A DNA stretch of 29,558 bases from Christensenella sp. UBA6345. GTDB taxonomy: Bacteria; Bacillota; Clostridia; Christensenellales; UBA1242. The DNA lies in NCBI GenBank assembly GCA_002437945.1, contig DJSB01000012.1:1-29558 (forward strand). Direction: 5' to 3'. Below, piece by piece: positions 8,001-16,181 of this stretch. A program made the position numbers and the translations under genes. The notes beneath the pieces are model-generated. The model had not been told where the DNA came from. It worked only from the letters and a program-made list of their open reading frames with translations, and searched no databases. The stretch's first letter is position 1, and every line of letters starts with the position of its first letter.

Positions 8001-8943
8001 TGATATTGTTAAGACCTTAAAAGAATCTAATAAGGTGGCAATATTTATCCATACTAATCCAGATGGGGATTGTTTGGGTGGTGCAAGTGCTTTAAAACAA
8101 GCACTTGTATTATTAAATAAAACTGTTGATATATTTTCAGATTCTAAAGTATCAGAAAATTATAGTTTTATTAAATATGTAAATGAAATTAGATATGACG
8201 AAAATGTAGAAGGTTATGATTTGCATGTAGCAGTTGATTGTTCTGACTTAAAGCGATTGGCTAAATATGATAAGTATTTTAATACAATTGACAATACTAT
8301 AGTTATCGACCATCATAAGACGTCCGAGAAATATTCTCGTCTATCTCATGTTGAGTCAGGAATGTCTAGTGTTTGTTTAATTCTATATTACTATATAAAA
8401 GAATTGTGTGGATTAAATATAGAAATAGCACAATCTTTATATGCTGGTATATCTTCCGATACTGGTTGTTTTATCCATTCTAATACAACTAGTTTAGAAC
8501 ATTTAGTTGCTGCTGAATTAATTGATTATGGTTTTGATTTAGATCATGCTAATCAAATGTTGTTTAAGTATACCACACTTGCTAAATTTGAGTTGAATAA
8601 ACGTGCTTTGGCTGGAACAGAATTTTTTGCTGATGGAAAGATTGGATTAATTAAATTAACTAAACAAGATTTAATTCAATCACATGCCGAACTTAATGAT
8701 ACTACTGGATTAGTTAATCAAATAACAAATGTTAATTGTTGCGAGATTGGTGTTATTATTTATGAACAAGAGCATGGATTATTTAGATGTAGTTTACGTA
8801 GTAAAAATTCTGTTGATGTTTCTGCAATAGCACAAGAGTTTGGTGGTGGTGGACACGAAAGAGCAGCGGGTTGTAATATTTTTGGTTGTTTGAATACTGT
8901 TAAGAAAAAAATAGTTTCTGTTTGTCAAAAATATTTGAATTAG
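7984..8943 (+). CDS. nrnA: DHH/DHHA1 phosphoesterase, NrnA-like (nanoRNase/pAp phosphatase)
   Basis: Bifunctional oligoribonuclease and 3'-phosphoadenosine-5'-phosphate phosphatase of the DHH family. 319 aa. Metal-binding motifs are H23-T-N-P-D27-G-D29, D85 (VAVDCSD) and D109-H110-H111 (VIDHHKTS). The C-terminal DHHA1 substrate-binding domain carries FGGGGHERAAGC, the GGGH motif. ATG at 7984 (or the next codon) is chosen because GGA at 7976-7978 precedes it; an upstream in-frame ATG at 7960 lacks a good ribosome binding site. Location between rbfA and truB is the usual Firmicute position. Confidence 0.92.
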   Translation: MMKINNDIVKTLKESNKVAIFIHTNPDGDCLGGASALKQALVLLNKTVDIFSDSKVSENYSFIKYVNEIRYDENVEGYDLHVAVDCSDLKRLAKYDKYFNTIDNTIVIDHHKTSEKYSRLSHVESGMSSVCLILYYYIKELCGLNIEIAQSLYAGISSDTGCFIHSNTTSLEHLVAAELIDYGFDLDHANQMLFKYTTLAKFELNKRALAGTEFFADGKIGLIKLTKQDLIQSHAELNDTTGLVNQITNVNCCEIGVIIYEQEHGLFRCSLRSKNSVDVSAIAQEFGGGGHERAAGCNIFGCLNTVKKKIVSVCQKYLN

Positions 8944-8949
8944 GTGTAT

Positions 8950-9816
8950 ATGATAGGATTTATTAATGTAAATAAACCGCAAGGGATTTCTAGTGCTGCA
9001 GTTGTTGGGAAAATCAAACATTGTTTTAAATTAAAAAAAATAGGACATATGGGAACATTAGACCCTTTAGCATGCGGAGTATTGCCTATTGCAATTGGTA
9101 AGGCAACTAGAATGTTTGATTATTTTCTTAATAAGCAAAAAACATATGTTGTTGAAGCAGAATTTGGCTATGAAACCCCAAGCCTTGATAAAGGAACAGA
9201 TATTTCTAATACGACTGAAATTGTCCCTGATTGTGATGAAATTATCAATGGCTGTAAAACATTTATTGGAACAATTTCCCAAGTTCCACCAATATATAGT
9301 GCAAAAAATATAAATGGTGAAAAGGCATATGCTTTGGCACGAATGGGTAAAGAAGTTAATTTAAAATCTGTTAATGTTGAAATATTTGATTTTAAGTGTA
9401 TTGCAAAGTTAACTGATATTAAATATAAGTTTACAATAACATGCTCTAGTGGTACATATGTTAGAAGTTTGATAAGAGATTTAGCATATAGATTAAATTC
9501 ACTTGCTACTGTTACATTGCTTGAAAGAACAGTAACTGGTGTATTTAATATTGATAATAGTGTTACATTGGAAGATTTAATAAATAATAATATAAATAAT
9601 TATTTAATACTTATTGAAAAAGTTTTTAGCAATTATGATATTGTTAATGTAGATGATAAACAAGCATTTAAAATTAAAAATGGAGTTTCTATTGAATATA
9701 GTTGTCCAGATAACAAAAATGTTTTTGTTAAACATAGAGACGATATTATTGGTGTTGCTACTATTAATGATAATATATTAAAATTAAAAACATTTTTACT
9801 AGAAGATAAGGAGTAA
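8950..9816 (+). CDS. truB: tRNA pseudouridine(55) synthase TruB
   Basis: Isomerises U55 of the tRNA T-loop to pseudouridine and acts as a tRNA chaperone. 288 aa. Catalytic aspartate is D38 in GHMGTLDPLACGVLPIAIGKATR. Other family motifs: NVNKPQGISS at the N-terminus, QVPPIYSAKNINGEKAYALAR, and CSSGTYVRSLIRDL. The C-terminal PUA-like region (~230-288) is short. ATG at 8950 is chosen; a GTG at 8944 would be in the Shine-Dalgarno region. It ends in the ribosome binding site of the next gene. ribF, the usual next gene, is missing and is replaced by the endonuclease IV-like gene. Confidence 0.96.
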   Translation: MIGFINVNKPQGISSAAVVGKIKHCFKLKKIGHMGTLDPLACGVLPIAIGKATRMFDYFLNKQKTYVVEAEFGYETPSLDKGTDISNTTEIVPDCDEIINGCKTFIGTISQVPPIYSAKNINGEKAYALARMGKEVNLKSVNVEIFDFKCIAKLTDIKYKFTITCSSGTYVRSLIRDLAYRLNSLATVTLLERTVTGVFNIDNSVTLEDLINNNINNYLILIEKVFSNYDIVNVDDKQAFKIKNGVSIEYSCPDNKNVFVKHRDDIIGVATINDNILKLKTFLLEDKE

Positions 9817-9821
9817 AAAAT

Positions 9822-10670
9822 ATGATTAGATTTGGTCCTGCAGGCAATTGTAAAACATTTTATGAAGCCGGATATAAACATTCTGTTGAAGAACCAAAAT
9901 GGTTAAAATCAATAGGGCTATCTGCCTTTGAATTTAGTTTTGGTAGGGGAATTATCCTTAGTGATGAGACTGCTGTAGAACTTGGTAACGAAGCAAGAAA
10001 ATATGATATTGAAGTAAGTATTCATGCACCATACTATATTAACTTTGCTAATCCAGATGATGAAATGGTGGAAAAAAGTTATAACTATGTTATTAATTCT
10101 TTGCAAAAACTAAAACTTATTGGTGGTAAAAGATTAGTTGTGCACCCAGCATCATGTGGAAAATTAAAAAGAGAAGATGCACTAGAGTTGGTTAATAAAA
10201 GATTATTAATTTTGAAATCAAAATTGGAAGAATTGGGACTAAATGATTATTTAATTTGTTTAGAAACTATGGGTAAACCAGCACAAATAGGAACTTATAA
10301 AGAAGTAATTGATATGTGTAAATTAAGTCCTAATTATATACCTACTTTAGACTTTGGGCATATTAATGCATTAGGACAGGGTTGCTTAAAGACTGAAGAT
10401 GATTATAGAAAAGTAATAGATTATTTATTTAAAACATTGGGTGAAGAAAAAGCAAAAAAAGTACATATTCATTTCAGTAAGATAGAATATGGTGATAAGG
10501 GTGAAATAAGACATCTTACAATGGAAGATAATAAATATGGACCAGAATTTGAACCTTTAGCAAAACTTTTAAAAGAATATAATATGGAACCTGTTGTTAT
10601 TTGTGAATCAAGTGAACTTATGGCACATGATGCTCTGATATTAAAAAATATTTATGATAATGTTAAATAA
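9822..10670 (+). CDS. endonuclease IV-like TIM-barrel protein (Nfo family)
   Basis: 282-aa xylose isomerase-like TIM barrel, the usual size of endonuclease IV, which cleaves abasic sites in base excision repair with three metal ions. Candidate ligands by comparison with E. coli Nfo are H68 (SIHAPY), H108 (VVHPAS), E148 (CLETMGK), D177 and H180 (TLDFGHINA), H215 (VHIHFS), the histidine of IRHL and the glutamate of VVICESSE. The E. coli D-R-H triplet that gives two ligands reads I-R-H here, with a glutamate one residue earlier (KGEIRH), as in archaeal-type relatives from memory. A related sugar-phosphate isomerase role cannot be excluded. AAGGAG at 9808-9813 overlaps the end of truB. It is the last gene before the terminator at 10685. 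Confidence 0.8.
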   Translation: MIRFGPAGNCKTFYEAGYKHSVEEPKWLKSIGLSAFEFSFGRGIILSDETAVELGNEARKYDIEVSIHAPYYINFANPDDEMVEKSYNYVINSLQKLKLIGGKRLVVHPASCGKLKREDALELVNKRLLILKSKLEELGLNDYLICLETMGKPAQIGTYKEVIDMCKLSPNYIPTLDFGHINALGQGCLKTEDDYRKVIDYLFKTLGEEKAKKVHIHFSKIEYGDKGEIRHLTMEDNKYGPEFEPLAKLLKEYNMEPVVICESSELMAHDALILKNIYDNVK

Positions 10671-10684
10671 TATAACAATATGTT

Positions 10685-10721
10685 GAAAAATGCCGTGACT
10701 GTTATGTCATGGTATTTTTTT
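10685..10721 (+). terminator. intrinsic terminator after the nfo-like gene
   Basis: ATGCCGTGAC (10690-10699) pairs with GTCATGGTAT (10706-10715) as a 10-bp stem with two G-U pairs, extended by A/T pairs and followed by a run of T. It closes the rimP-to-nfo transcription unit. Confidence 0.85.
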
Positions 10722-10782
10722 ATTCTTTGTTTTTTCTAAATTTCATTTTACATTAATATTATATAAAAAGTGGGGTGATACT

Positions 10783-11685
10783 ATGAGTTTAAAAGATATA
10801 TTGCCTAATAGAATTTCAAATGCTGTAGAACAAATTAACTATGATTTAATTAACGAGATTAGACTTCGAGTCAATAAACCGATAGTGGTTAATATTAATA
10901 ATCGTAATTTTTATCTGACATCAGATGGCCCATCTAATATGTACAATTTAGCGTTGTACTGTAATGCTTCTGATATTGATTATGTTATAAGTAAAGTATC
11001 AGATGGTTCATTTTATACAATTAATGATGAAATTGTTAATGGTTATGTAAGTTACTTTGGTGGGATTAGAATTGGAATTGCAGGTGAAGTAGTAACTAAC
11101 AGTAATTCGATAAAAACAATTAAAAATATAAGTTCTCTCAATATTAGAGTTCCACATCAAGTTAAAAATTGTAGTCTAAATACATATTCGTCATTAGTTA
11201 ATAACAATGATGTTAAATCGACTTTAGTTATTTCTCCGCCAGGAGCAGGGAAAACAACATTTATAAGAGATCTTGTTCAGCAAATATCTAAAAGATTGAA
11301 TAAAAACATTCTCGTATTAGATGAACGTTCTGAAATAACAGGTAAAAATATATTTGATATGGGTAATAATGTCGATGTTATGCTTAATTGTAGCAAAGAA
11401 TATGGATTTAATGCGGGCATACGAAGTTTGAAACCTGAAATTATAGTTACTGATGAAATTAATCTTAATACAGATTTAAATATTCTAGAACAATCCTTAA
11501 CTTGTGGCTGTAAGATAATAGCAACTATTCATGCAAGAAATATTCAAGAATTACAATTAAAAAAAGAGTTTAAATATATTATTAATAATCACTTATTTGA
11601 AAGATATGTTGTATTAAGCAATAATTGTGGGGTGGGAACACTGGAAGGAGTTTATAATCAAAATTTGGATTGTATTTGTGTATGA
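10783..11685 (+). CDS. spoIIIAA: stage III sporulation protein AA (ATPase)
   Basis: Mother-cell ATPase of the SpoIIIA-SpoIIQ channel, related to secretion ATPases of type II, III and IV systems. 300 aa against about 307 in Bacillus subtilis. Walker A is GAGKTT at 154-159 within VISPPGAGKTTFIRDL. LDERSEI and PEIIVTDEI are the Walker B and acidic segments. The N-terminal part contains NEIRLRVNKPIVVNI and FGGIRIGIAGEVV. The ribosome binding site GGGGTGA lies at 10772-10778. It is the first gene of an eight-gene operon. Transcription in known spore-formers is by sigma-E; I could not fix a convincing sigma-E promoter in the 60 bp after the terminator. Confidence 0.95.
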   Translation: MSLKDILPNRISNAVEQINYDLINEIRLRVNKPIVVNINNRNFYLTSDGPSNMYNLALYCNASDIDYVISKVSDGSFYTINDEIVNGYVSYFGGIRIGIAGEVVTNSNSIKTIKNISSLNIRVPHQVKNCSLNTYSSLVNNNDVKSTLVISPPGAGKTTFIRDLVQQISKRLNKNILVLDERSEITGKNIFDMGNNVDVMLNCSKEYGFNAGIRSLKPEIIVTDEINLNTDLNILEQSLTCGCKIIATIHARNIQELQLKKEFKYIINNHLFERYVVLSNNCGVGTLEGVYNQNLDCICV

Positions 11686-12149
11686 TAAAAATTATTGTTT
11701 TGATATTTGTGTGTAGTTTAATAACAATATTGGGTTTTATTATATCTAACCAATATAAAAAGCGAATTATAATATTTAAAGATTTAAGTAAATTTTGCAG
11801 TATATGTGAAAATAAAATTAAACTAAATAAAATTTCAATAAAAGAAATTATTGATGAGAATAAAGAAATATTTTCTAAAGAATTTATAGATATTGCTTAC
11901 AATTATTATATTTTAGGCAATGAAGAATACAATTCAAATATACTAAATTTTGAAGAAGAAAAAATGGTAAAAGATTTTTTTAGTAGTATAGGAAAAATGG
12001 ATTTAGATACTGAAATTAATAATATGTGTACTTATAAAAAAAATATGGAATGTAAATTAAAGTACTTATTAGACAATAAGGCATCAGGGCAGTTGGGTGC
12101 TAAATTTGGTATATTATTAAGTTTAATTGTATTTATTGTATTTATATAA
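11682..12149 (+). CDS. spoIIIAB: stage III sporulation protein AB
   Basis: 155 aa with one N-terminal membrane segment (IKIIVLIFVCSLITILGFIIS), a cytosolic helical region and a C-terminal hydrophobic stretch (GAKFGILLSLIVFIVFI), the layout of SpoIIIAB, which resembles GspF/type II secretion platform proteins. Family-like features are LCSICENKIKL-type spacing early (FCSICENKIKLNKISIKEII) and LGAKFGILLSLI at the end. The start ATG at 11682 overlaps the spoIIIAA stop as ATGA, so translation is coupled. Identity rests strongly on operon position because this family diverges fast. Confidence 0.9.
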   Translation: MIKIIVLIFVCSLITILGFIISNQYKKRIIIFKDLSKFCSICENKIKLNKISIKEIIDENKEIFSKEFIDIAYNYYILGNEEYNSNILNFEEEKMVKDFFSSIGKMDLDTEINNMCTYKKNMECKLKYLLDNKASGQLGAKFGILLSLIVFIVFI

Positions 12150-12157
12150 GGTGATTA

Positions 12158-12355
12158 ATGGGAATTGATATAATTTTTAAAATAGCGGCAATTGGAATTT
12201 TGACTGCTGTTACTAATCAGGTGTTAAAATATGCTGGAAAAGATGAGATAGCAACTTTAACTACACTTGCTGGTGTGGTAATTGTTTTATTTATGGTTGT
12301 TAATATGATAAGTGAACTCTTTGGGACGGTTAAACAATTATTTTCTTTATATTAG
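12158..12355 (+). CDS. spoIIIAC: stage III sporulation protein AC
   Basis: Short membrane protein of 65 aa, the normal SpoIIIAC length, with two hydrophobic helices. The sequence IDIIFKIAAIGILTAVTNQVLK and the following GKDEIATLTTLAGVVIVLFMVV fit the well conserved family. The ribosome binding site is AAGGTGAT at the end of spoIIIAB. It probably forms part of the membrane core of the feeding channel with SpoIIIAD and SpoIIIAE. Confidence 0.95.
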   Translation: MGIDIIFKIAAIGILTAVTNQVLKYAGKDEIATLTTLAGVVIVLFMVVNMISELFGTVKQLFSLY

Positions 12356-12362
12356 GAGAGAT

Positions 12363-12746
12363 ATGGAAATATTTAAAATTGTAGCCTTGGGAATATTGAT
12401 ATGTATTGTAATTATTATTGTTAAGCAGATAAAACCTGAATTTGCTATTTTGGTACTGATTGCTGGTTCGGTAGTTATGCTATGTTATTTATTTAACTAT
12501 TTTACCAATATATTGGGTGTTTTTGACAAAATAATATCAAAAACAGGAATTAATGCAGAATTATTTGCGATTATATTAAAAATAGTAGGGATTGGATATT
12601 TAATAGAATTTGCCGCTAATATCTGTACTGATTCAGGGAATCCTGCGATTGCTGATAAAATAGTGCTAGGTGGTAAACTTATGATTTTGACAGTATCCAT
12701 GCCTATTATAACCAATCTTCTAAATATAATTGTGGAATTATTATGA
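12363..12746 (+). CDS. spoIIIAD: stage III sporulation protein AD
   Basis: 127-aa polytopic membrane protein. Typical features are MEIFKIVALGILICIVIIIVKQIKPEFAILV and the later ILKIVGIGYLIEFAANICTDSGNPAIADKIVLGGK, which is the conserved SpoIIIAD core. ATG at 12363 is chosen because TAGGAGAG lies just upstream; a longer frame from 12312 would overlap spoIIIAC without its own site. It overlaps spoIIIAE by 4 bp. Confidence 0.95.
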   Translation: MEIFKIVALGILICIVIIIVKQIKPEFAILVLIAGSVVMLCYLFNYFTNILGVFDKIISKTGINAELFAIILKIVGIGYLIEFAANICTDSGNPAIADKIVLGGKLMILTVSMPIITNLLNIIVELL

Positions 12747-13924
12747 AAAAAATAATTATTATTTTAATTATTTGCATTGTTGGTTTTTTTAATATTCAAC
12801 CCTGTATATATGTAAAGGCAGATGATGGTAAAAATGTTGAAGAACAATTAAATACTTCTATAGGGAAACAACTTAATAATATTGATTTTTCTGATTTAGA
12901 TATGTGCTTGGATAATCTTAATCAATTCTATGGTTTTAGTGAAAATAATAGCATTAAAGATGTTGTTTTATCAATTGTTTCTGGTAAATATTTTTCGTCA
13001 TATTCAAGTATTTTATCTGGTGTATTAAATACATTATTTAGTGGTGTGAAAAAATTGATTCCTTTAATGTTTTTAATTGTTGGAGTCGCGATTTTAGGTT
13101 CAATTTTAAATTCACTTAAATCAAGTAATAATGCATCAAGTGTTAATGATTTAATTCATTTTGTTTGTTACTCGGCTATAGTCCTGATATTGTCTACAAC
13201 AATTATTGGAGTTATTAAAAATACATATTCTACATTGATGACAATGAGTAATCATATATCTATTATATTTCCAATAATGCTTACATTATTAACTGCTGTG
13301 GGCGGTGTTACTAGTGTTGGTATTTATAAACCAGTTGTTTCAATTCTTACAAGTTGTGTAGGTGTAATTTATTCTAAATTTCTTTTTCCATTATTTATAC
13401 TTTCATTTATTTTTTTAGTTGTTGGAAATTTAAGTAAAAATATTAAATTGACAAAATGCAATAATTTTTTAAGTACCTTATTTAAAACTGTGATAGGCTT
13501 TACAGCAACTATGTTTACAGCATTTCTAACTATACAGGGTATTAGTGCGGGGAAATTTGATGGTATAAGTGTTAAAGCAACTAAATTTGCAGTTAAAAGT
13601 TATATACCACTGATTGGCGGTTTTATTTCTGATGGCTTTGATTTGATACTATGTTCTTCAATAATTATTAAAAATGCTGTAGGGGTAATAGGTTTATTAA
13701 TAATTGTAGCATTAATTATTTCTCCAGTTATTAATATTTTGTTGCTTAAACTAATGTTAAGTTTGACTTCTGCAATTTTAGAGCCTGTTTCAGATGGTAG
13801 AATTTCTGATTTCTGTTCGGGTTGTTCTAAAATATTAGCATATCCATTAGCAATTATATTAGTAATGGCTTTTATGTATTTGTTAAGTATTGCTTTAATT
13901 ATGACAACTGCTAATATTTTATAG
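12743..13924 (+). CDS. spoIIIAE: stage III sporulation protein AE
   Basis: 393 aa; the largest membrane protein of the operon. It starts with a signal peptide or signal anchor (KKIIIILIICIVGFFNI) followed by a hydrophilic extracellular-side region (~25-95) and then about seven transmembrane helices. Conserved family stretches include FPIMLTLLTAVGG, YKPVVSILT and CNNFLSTLFKTVIGF, and LLLKLMLSLTSAILEPVSD near the end. The start overlaps spoIIIAD as ATGA. It acts with SpoIIIAA-AD at the septal membrane of the mother cell. Confidence 0.95.
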   Translation: MKKIIIILIICIVGFFNIQPCIYVKADDGKNVEEQLNTSIGKQLNNIDFSDLDMCLDNLNQFYGFSENNSIKDVVLSIVSGKYFSSYSSILSGVLNTLFSGVKKLIPLMFLIVGVAILGSILNSLKSSNNASSVNDLIHFVCYSAIVLILSTTIIGVIKNTYSTLMTMSNHISIIFPIMLTLLTAVGGVTSVGIYKPVVSILTSCVGVIYSKFLFPLFILSFIFLVVGNLSKNIKLTKCNNFLSTLFKTVIGFTATMFTAFLTIQGISAGKFDGISVKATKFAVKSYIPLIGGFISDGFDLILCSSIIIKNAVGVIGLLIIVALIISPVINILLLKLMLSLTSAILEPVSDGRISDFCSGCSKILAYPLAIILVMAFMYLLSIALIMTTANIL

Positions 13925-13933
13925 GTGGTGAAG

Positions 13934-14401
13934 ATGAAAGGTTGGATATTAAGCATTGTAGGTATAATTTTTCTAGGAGTAATAATCGAAATTGTATTAC
14001 CCAATGGTAAAACAAATTCGTTTATAAAACATATATTTAATGTTTTTGTGCTATTTGTGATAATTTCACCTATAGCGAGTTTTCTAAAATCAAATGTATT
14101 TAATGTGTCAGATAATATTAAAATTGATAGTAAATTTATTTATGAGACTAATATGGAAAAAATAGATCAGTTGGAAAAAGAAATAAAATCAAAGTATGAT
14201 AAAATGGGATTAAGTAATGTTTCTATTGTTATTAATAGTAATATATTTGAAGAGCAGTTGACTATTGATAATGTATATGTTGATGTGAGTAATGTGAAAG
14301 ATATTGACAAAAAATACACAAAAGATGATGTGATTAAAGTTGTAATGGATATAACCAATATAAATGAACGGGATGTGATTATATATGGATACCAAAATTA
14401 A
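13934..14401 (+). CDS. spoIIIAF: stage III sporulation protein AF
   Basis: 155 aa, with two N-terminal membrane helices (WILSIVGIIFLGVIIEIVLP and IKHIFNVFVLFVIISPIASFL) separated by the conserved PNGKTNSFIKHI turn of the family, then a soluble region with alternating strands and helices that fits a ring-building motif domain. ATG at 13934 is chosen because AGGTGG lies 5 bases upstream; two in-frame GTG codons upstream fall in that site. Its end overlaps spoIIIAG by 17 bp. Confidence 0.93.
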   Translation: MKGWILSIVGIIFLGVIIEIVLPNGKTNSFIKHIFNVFVLFVIISPIASFLKSNVFNVSDNIKIDSKFIYETNMEKIDQLEKEIKSKYDKMGLSNVSIVINSNIFEEQLTIDNVYVDVSNVKDIDKKYTKDDVIKVVMDITNINERDVIIYGYQN

Positions 14402-15146
14402 TGTTGTTAATTTAACAGAAAAAAAAGTTAATTACACTAATAAGAATAGTGGTAGTAATAAACTAAAATCTATGCGTAATTTTTTTGATAAATTATTGCA
14501 GGGGAATGTTAAAAAAGATATAAATTGTGATAATAAAAATAGATTAATTGATAATCAGAACTTAAAAGAAAATGTAGATAATTGTAATAATGTAAATAAA
14601 AAAGAAATTAAAGGAAATAACAAACTAAAACTACTTAATAATAAATATGTAAAATCAATTATTGTAGTTCTAATTTTTGGAATATTAGCATTAATTATAT
14701 TAAACAGTTCTTTCAGTACTAGCCTTACTTCTAGTAAAGATTCTAGTAATTCTAACAGTTATATGTCAAGTCTGGAGTATTGTGAAAAACTGGAAAATAA
14801 ACTTGTGGGGGTGCTAAGTGGAATAAGTGGTGTTGGCAATGTGAAAGTTATGATTACAGTTGAACATGGCCCTGAACTTAAACTTGCTAGCAATACTGAC
14901 GAAAGGACAAATATTACTACTAATGGTAATGGTTCAACCACAAATACTACAAAATCAACAGAACCAATTATTGTGAGATCGGCTAGTAATAGTCAGCCAT
15001 TAATATTGAGTGAAGTTAGTCCAAAGATTACTGGTGTTGTGGTTGTGGCAAGCGGTGCAAAAGATGTAAGAGTTAAACTAAATTTATTAGAGGCTGTCAA
15101 GGCATTACTTGATGTTTCAAGTAACAACATTCAAATATATTATTAA
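14385..15146 (+). CDS. spoIIIAG: stage III sporulation protein AG
   Basis: 253-aa bitopic protein. A ~85-residue N-terminal cytosolic region rich in Asn and Lys is followed by one membrane helix (SIIVVLIFGILALIILN) and an extracytoplasmic domain. In B. subtilis this domain forms a large ring in the channel. Visible conserved stretches are LENKLVGVLSGISGVGNVKVMITVE and SPKITGVVVVASGAKDVRVKLNLLEAVKALL. The extended Asn-rich N-terminus looks lineage-specific. The start overlaps spoIIIAF and has only a weak ribosome binding site, so it is probably translationally coupled. Confidence 0.95.
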   Translation: MDTKINVVNLTEKKVNYTNKNSGSNKLKSMRNFFDKLLQGNVKKDINCDNKNRLIDNQNLKENVDNCNNVNKKEIKGNNKLKLLNNKYVKSIIVVLIFGILALIILNSSFSTSLTSSKDSSNSNSYMSSLEYCEKLENKLVGVLSGISGVGNVKVMITVEHGPELKLASNTDERTNITTNGNGSTTNTTKSTEPIIVRSASNSQPLILSEVSPKITGVVVVASGAKDVRVKLNLLEAVKALLDVSSNNIQIYY

Positions 15147-15160
15147 TGGAGGGGTATAAA

Positions 15161-15640
15161 ATGTTGTCTAAAAAGAAAAAAATATTTATTGTTGCTGGTT
15201 TCTGTTTTTTACTAGTATTAACTGGGGTGTTAAATCTAGTATTAAATAATAAGGTTGTAAAACAAGCAAATTCTAACAATACTGTTACTACTGGTAATTT
15301 CTTTAGTACATATCGTACTGACAGAACAGGTACTAGAAATGAAGAAGTTATGTATCTAGATGCTATAATTGCTAGTTCAAGTGCAAGTGCTGAAAGTAAA
15401 AGTGCTGCAGAAGCAAAGAAGGCAGAATTAATTAGTATGATGGAAATGGAACTTTCTTTAGAAGGTTTGATTAAAGCAAAAGGATTTGAAGATGTTGTAG
15501 TTTCTACATCTGCATCTAATATTAATGTAATTGTTAAGAGTGCAGAATTACAAGAAGCAGAAGTTGCACAAATCGTTGATATTATTGAAAATCAAACAAA
15601 TTATGGTTTAGATAATATTAAAATATTCCCAGTAGAATAA
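15161..15640 (+). CDS. spoIIIAH: stage III sporulation protein AH
   Basis: 159-aa bitopic protein with a short K-rich cytosolic start, one transmembrane helix (IFIVAGFCFLLVLTGVLNL) and an extracellular YscJ/FliF-like domain. In B. subtilis SpoIIIAH binds forespore SpoIIQ to join both halves of the channel and hold the engulfing membranes. The Ala/Ser/Glu-rich segment ASSSASAESKSAAEAKKAEL and ELEGLIKAKGFEDVVVS-like helix-strand pattern are typical. ATG at 15161 is chosen because GGAGGGG precedes it; ATG at 15146 would sit before that site. Last gene of the operon; I saw no strong terminator directly after it. Confidence 0.94.
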   Translation: MLSKKKKIFIVAGFCFLLVLTGVLNLVLNNKVVKQANSNNTVTTGNFFSTYRTDRTGTRNEEVMYLDAIIASSSASAESKSAAEAKKAELISMMEMELSLEGLIKAKGFEDVVVSTSASNINVIVKSAELQEAEVAQIVDIIENQTNYGLDNIKIFPVE

Positions 15641-15669
15641 TTGTCAAATTAAAAAAATAGTGTTATTAT
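15641..15669 (+). promoter_or_regulatory. sigma-A-type promoter of the asp23 family gene
   Basis: TTGTCA (15641-15646), a 17-bp spacer and TATTAT (15664-15669), with an extended -10 TG at 15661-15662. It begins at the spoIIIAH stop, so asp23 can be made in vegetative cells independently of the sporulation operon. Confidence 0.6.
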
Positions 15670-15697
15670 TATATGTAATTCAATTTAGGGGCTTAGT

Positions 15698-16078
15698 ATG
15701 ATATATAATAATAATGAAGCGACTAGTAGAGTAACAAAAGGTAATGTTACATTTAACAAGAATATTATTTTATCAGTTGTTAATCTTGCAACTAAAGAAA
15801 TTTCGGGTGTAAGTTCATTGGTGGCTAATTTTGGCTCGGCATTAAAACGTTGGTTTGGTAACAATTATTATGAAGGTGTTAAACTTTCTAATAATAACGG
15901 TAAACTCAGTGTTGATGTTTATGTCAATGTATATTATGGTTACAATGTCTCTGAAATTGCATATAAAGTGCAAGAGAATATTAAAAATAGTCTAGCAAGT
16001 ATGATTGATGTAGAAATAGATAAAGTTAATGTACATGTACTTGGTGTAGACTTTATTAAAGAAGAAGATAAAAATTAA
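15698..16078 (+). CDS. Asp23/Gls24 family envelope stress protein (YqhY-like)
   Basis: 126 aa. The Asp23/Gls24 domain is clear: TKGNVTFNKNIILSVVNLATKEISGVSSLVAN at the start and VDVYVNVYYGYNVSEIAYKVQENIKNSLASMIDVEIDKVNVHVLGVDF at the end. Family members are associated with the membrane; YqhY of B. subtilis sits next to nusB and is linked to fatty-acid synthesis homeostasis. AccB and AccC, its neighbours in B. subtilis, are absent. It stands between its own promoter and terminator, so it forms a separate transcription unit. Confidence 0.9.
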   Translation: MIYNNNEATSRVTKGNVTFNKNIILSVVNLATKEISGVSSLVANFGSALKRWFGNNYYEGVKLSNNNGKLSVDVYVNVYYGYNVSEIAYKVQENIKNSLASMIDVEIDKVNVHVLGVDFIKEEDKN

Positions 16079-16103
16079 CCTATATAAGTAGGTTAATTTT
16101 TTT
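16070..16103 (+). terminator. intrinsic terminator of the asp23 family gene
   Basis: AAAATTAACCTA (16071-16082) and TAGGTTAATTTT (16089-16100) form a perfect 12-bp stem around a 6-nt loop, followed by more T. The asp23 stop codon lies inside the left arm. Confidence 0.85.
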
Positions 16104-16142
16104 ATTAAATTTGTAAAAATTGATGAAAAAAAATATATAGTA

Positions 16143-16151
16143 TGGTATACT
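16143..16151 (+). promoter_or_regulatory. extended -10 promoter of nusB-xseA-xseB-proS
   Basis: TGGTATACT gives an extended -10 element about 30 bases before the nusB start. The only good -35-like hexamers (TTGTAA at 16111, TTGATG at 16120) are too far away, so the promoter probably depends on the TG extension. Confidence 0.45.
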
Positions 16152-16181
16152 AATATTGTAATTAATTAAGGAAGAATATTT

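Noticed and set aside
10722..10782. sigma-E promoter for spoIIIA
   Set aside because: Expected from known biology, but I could not find -35 and -10 elements with correct sequence and spacing in this T-rich stretch.
13600..14004. 134-codon minus-strand frame across the spoIIIAE/spoIIIAF junction
   Set aside because: It runs through two well supported overlapping-operon genes and has no start signal.
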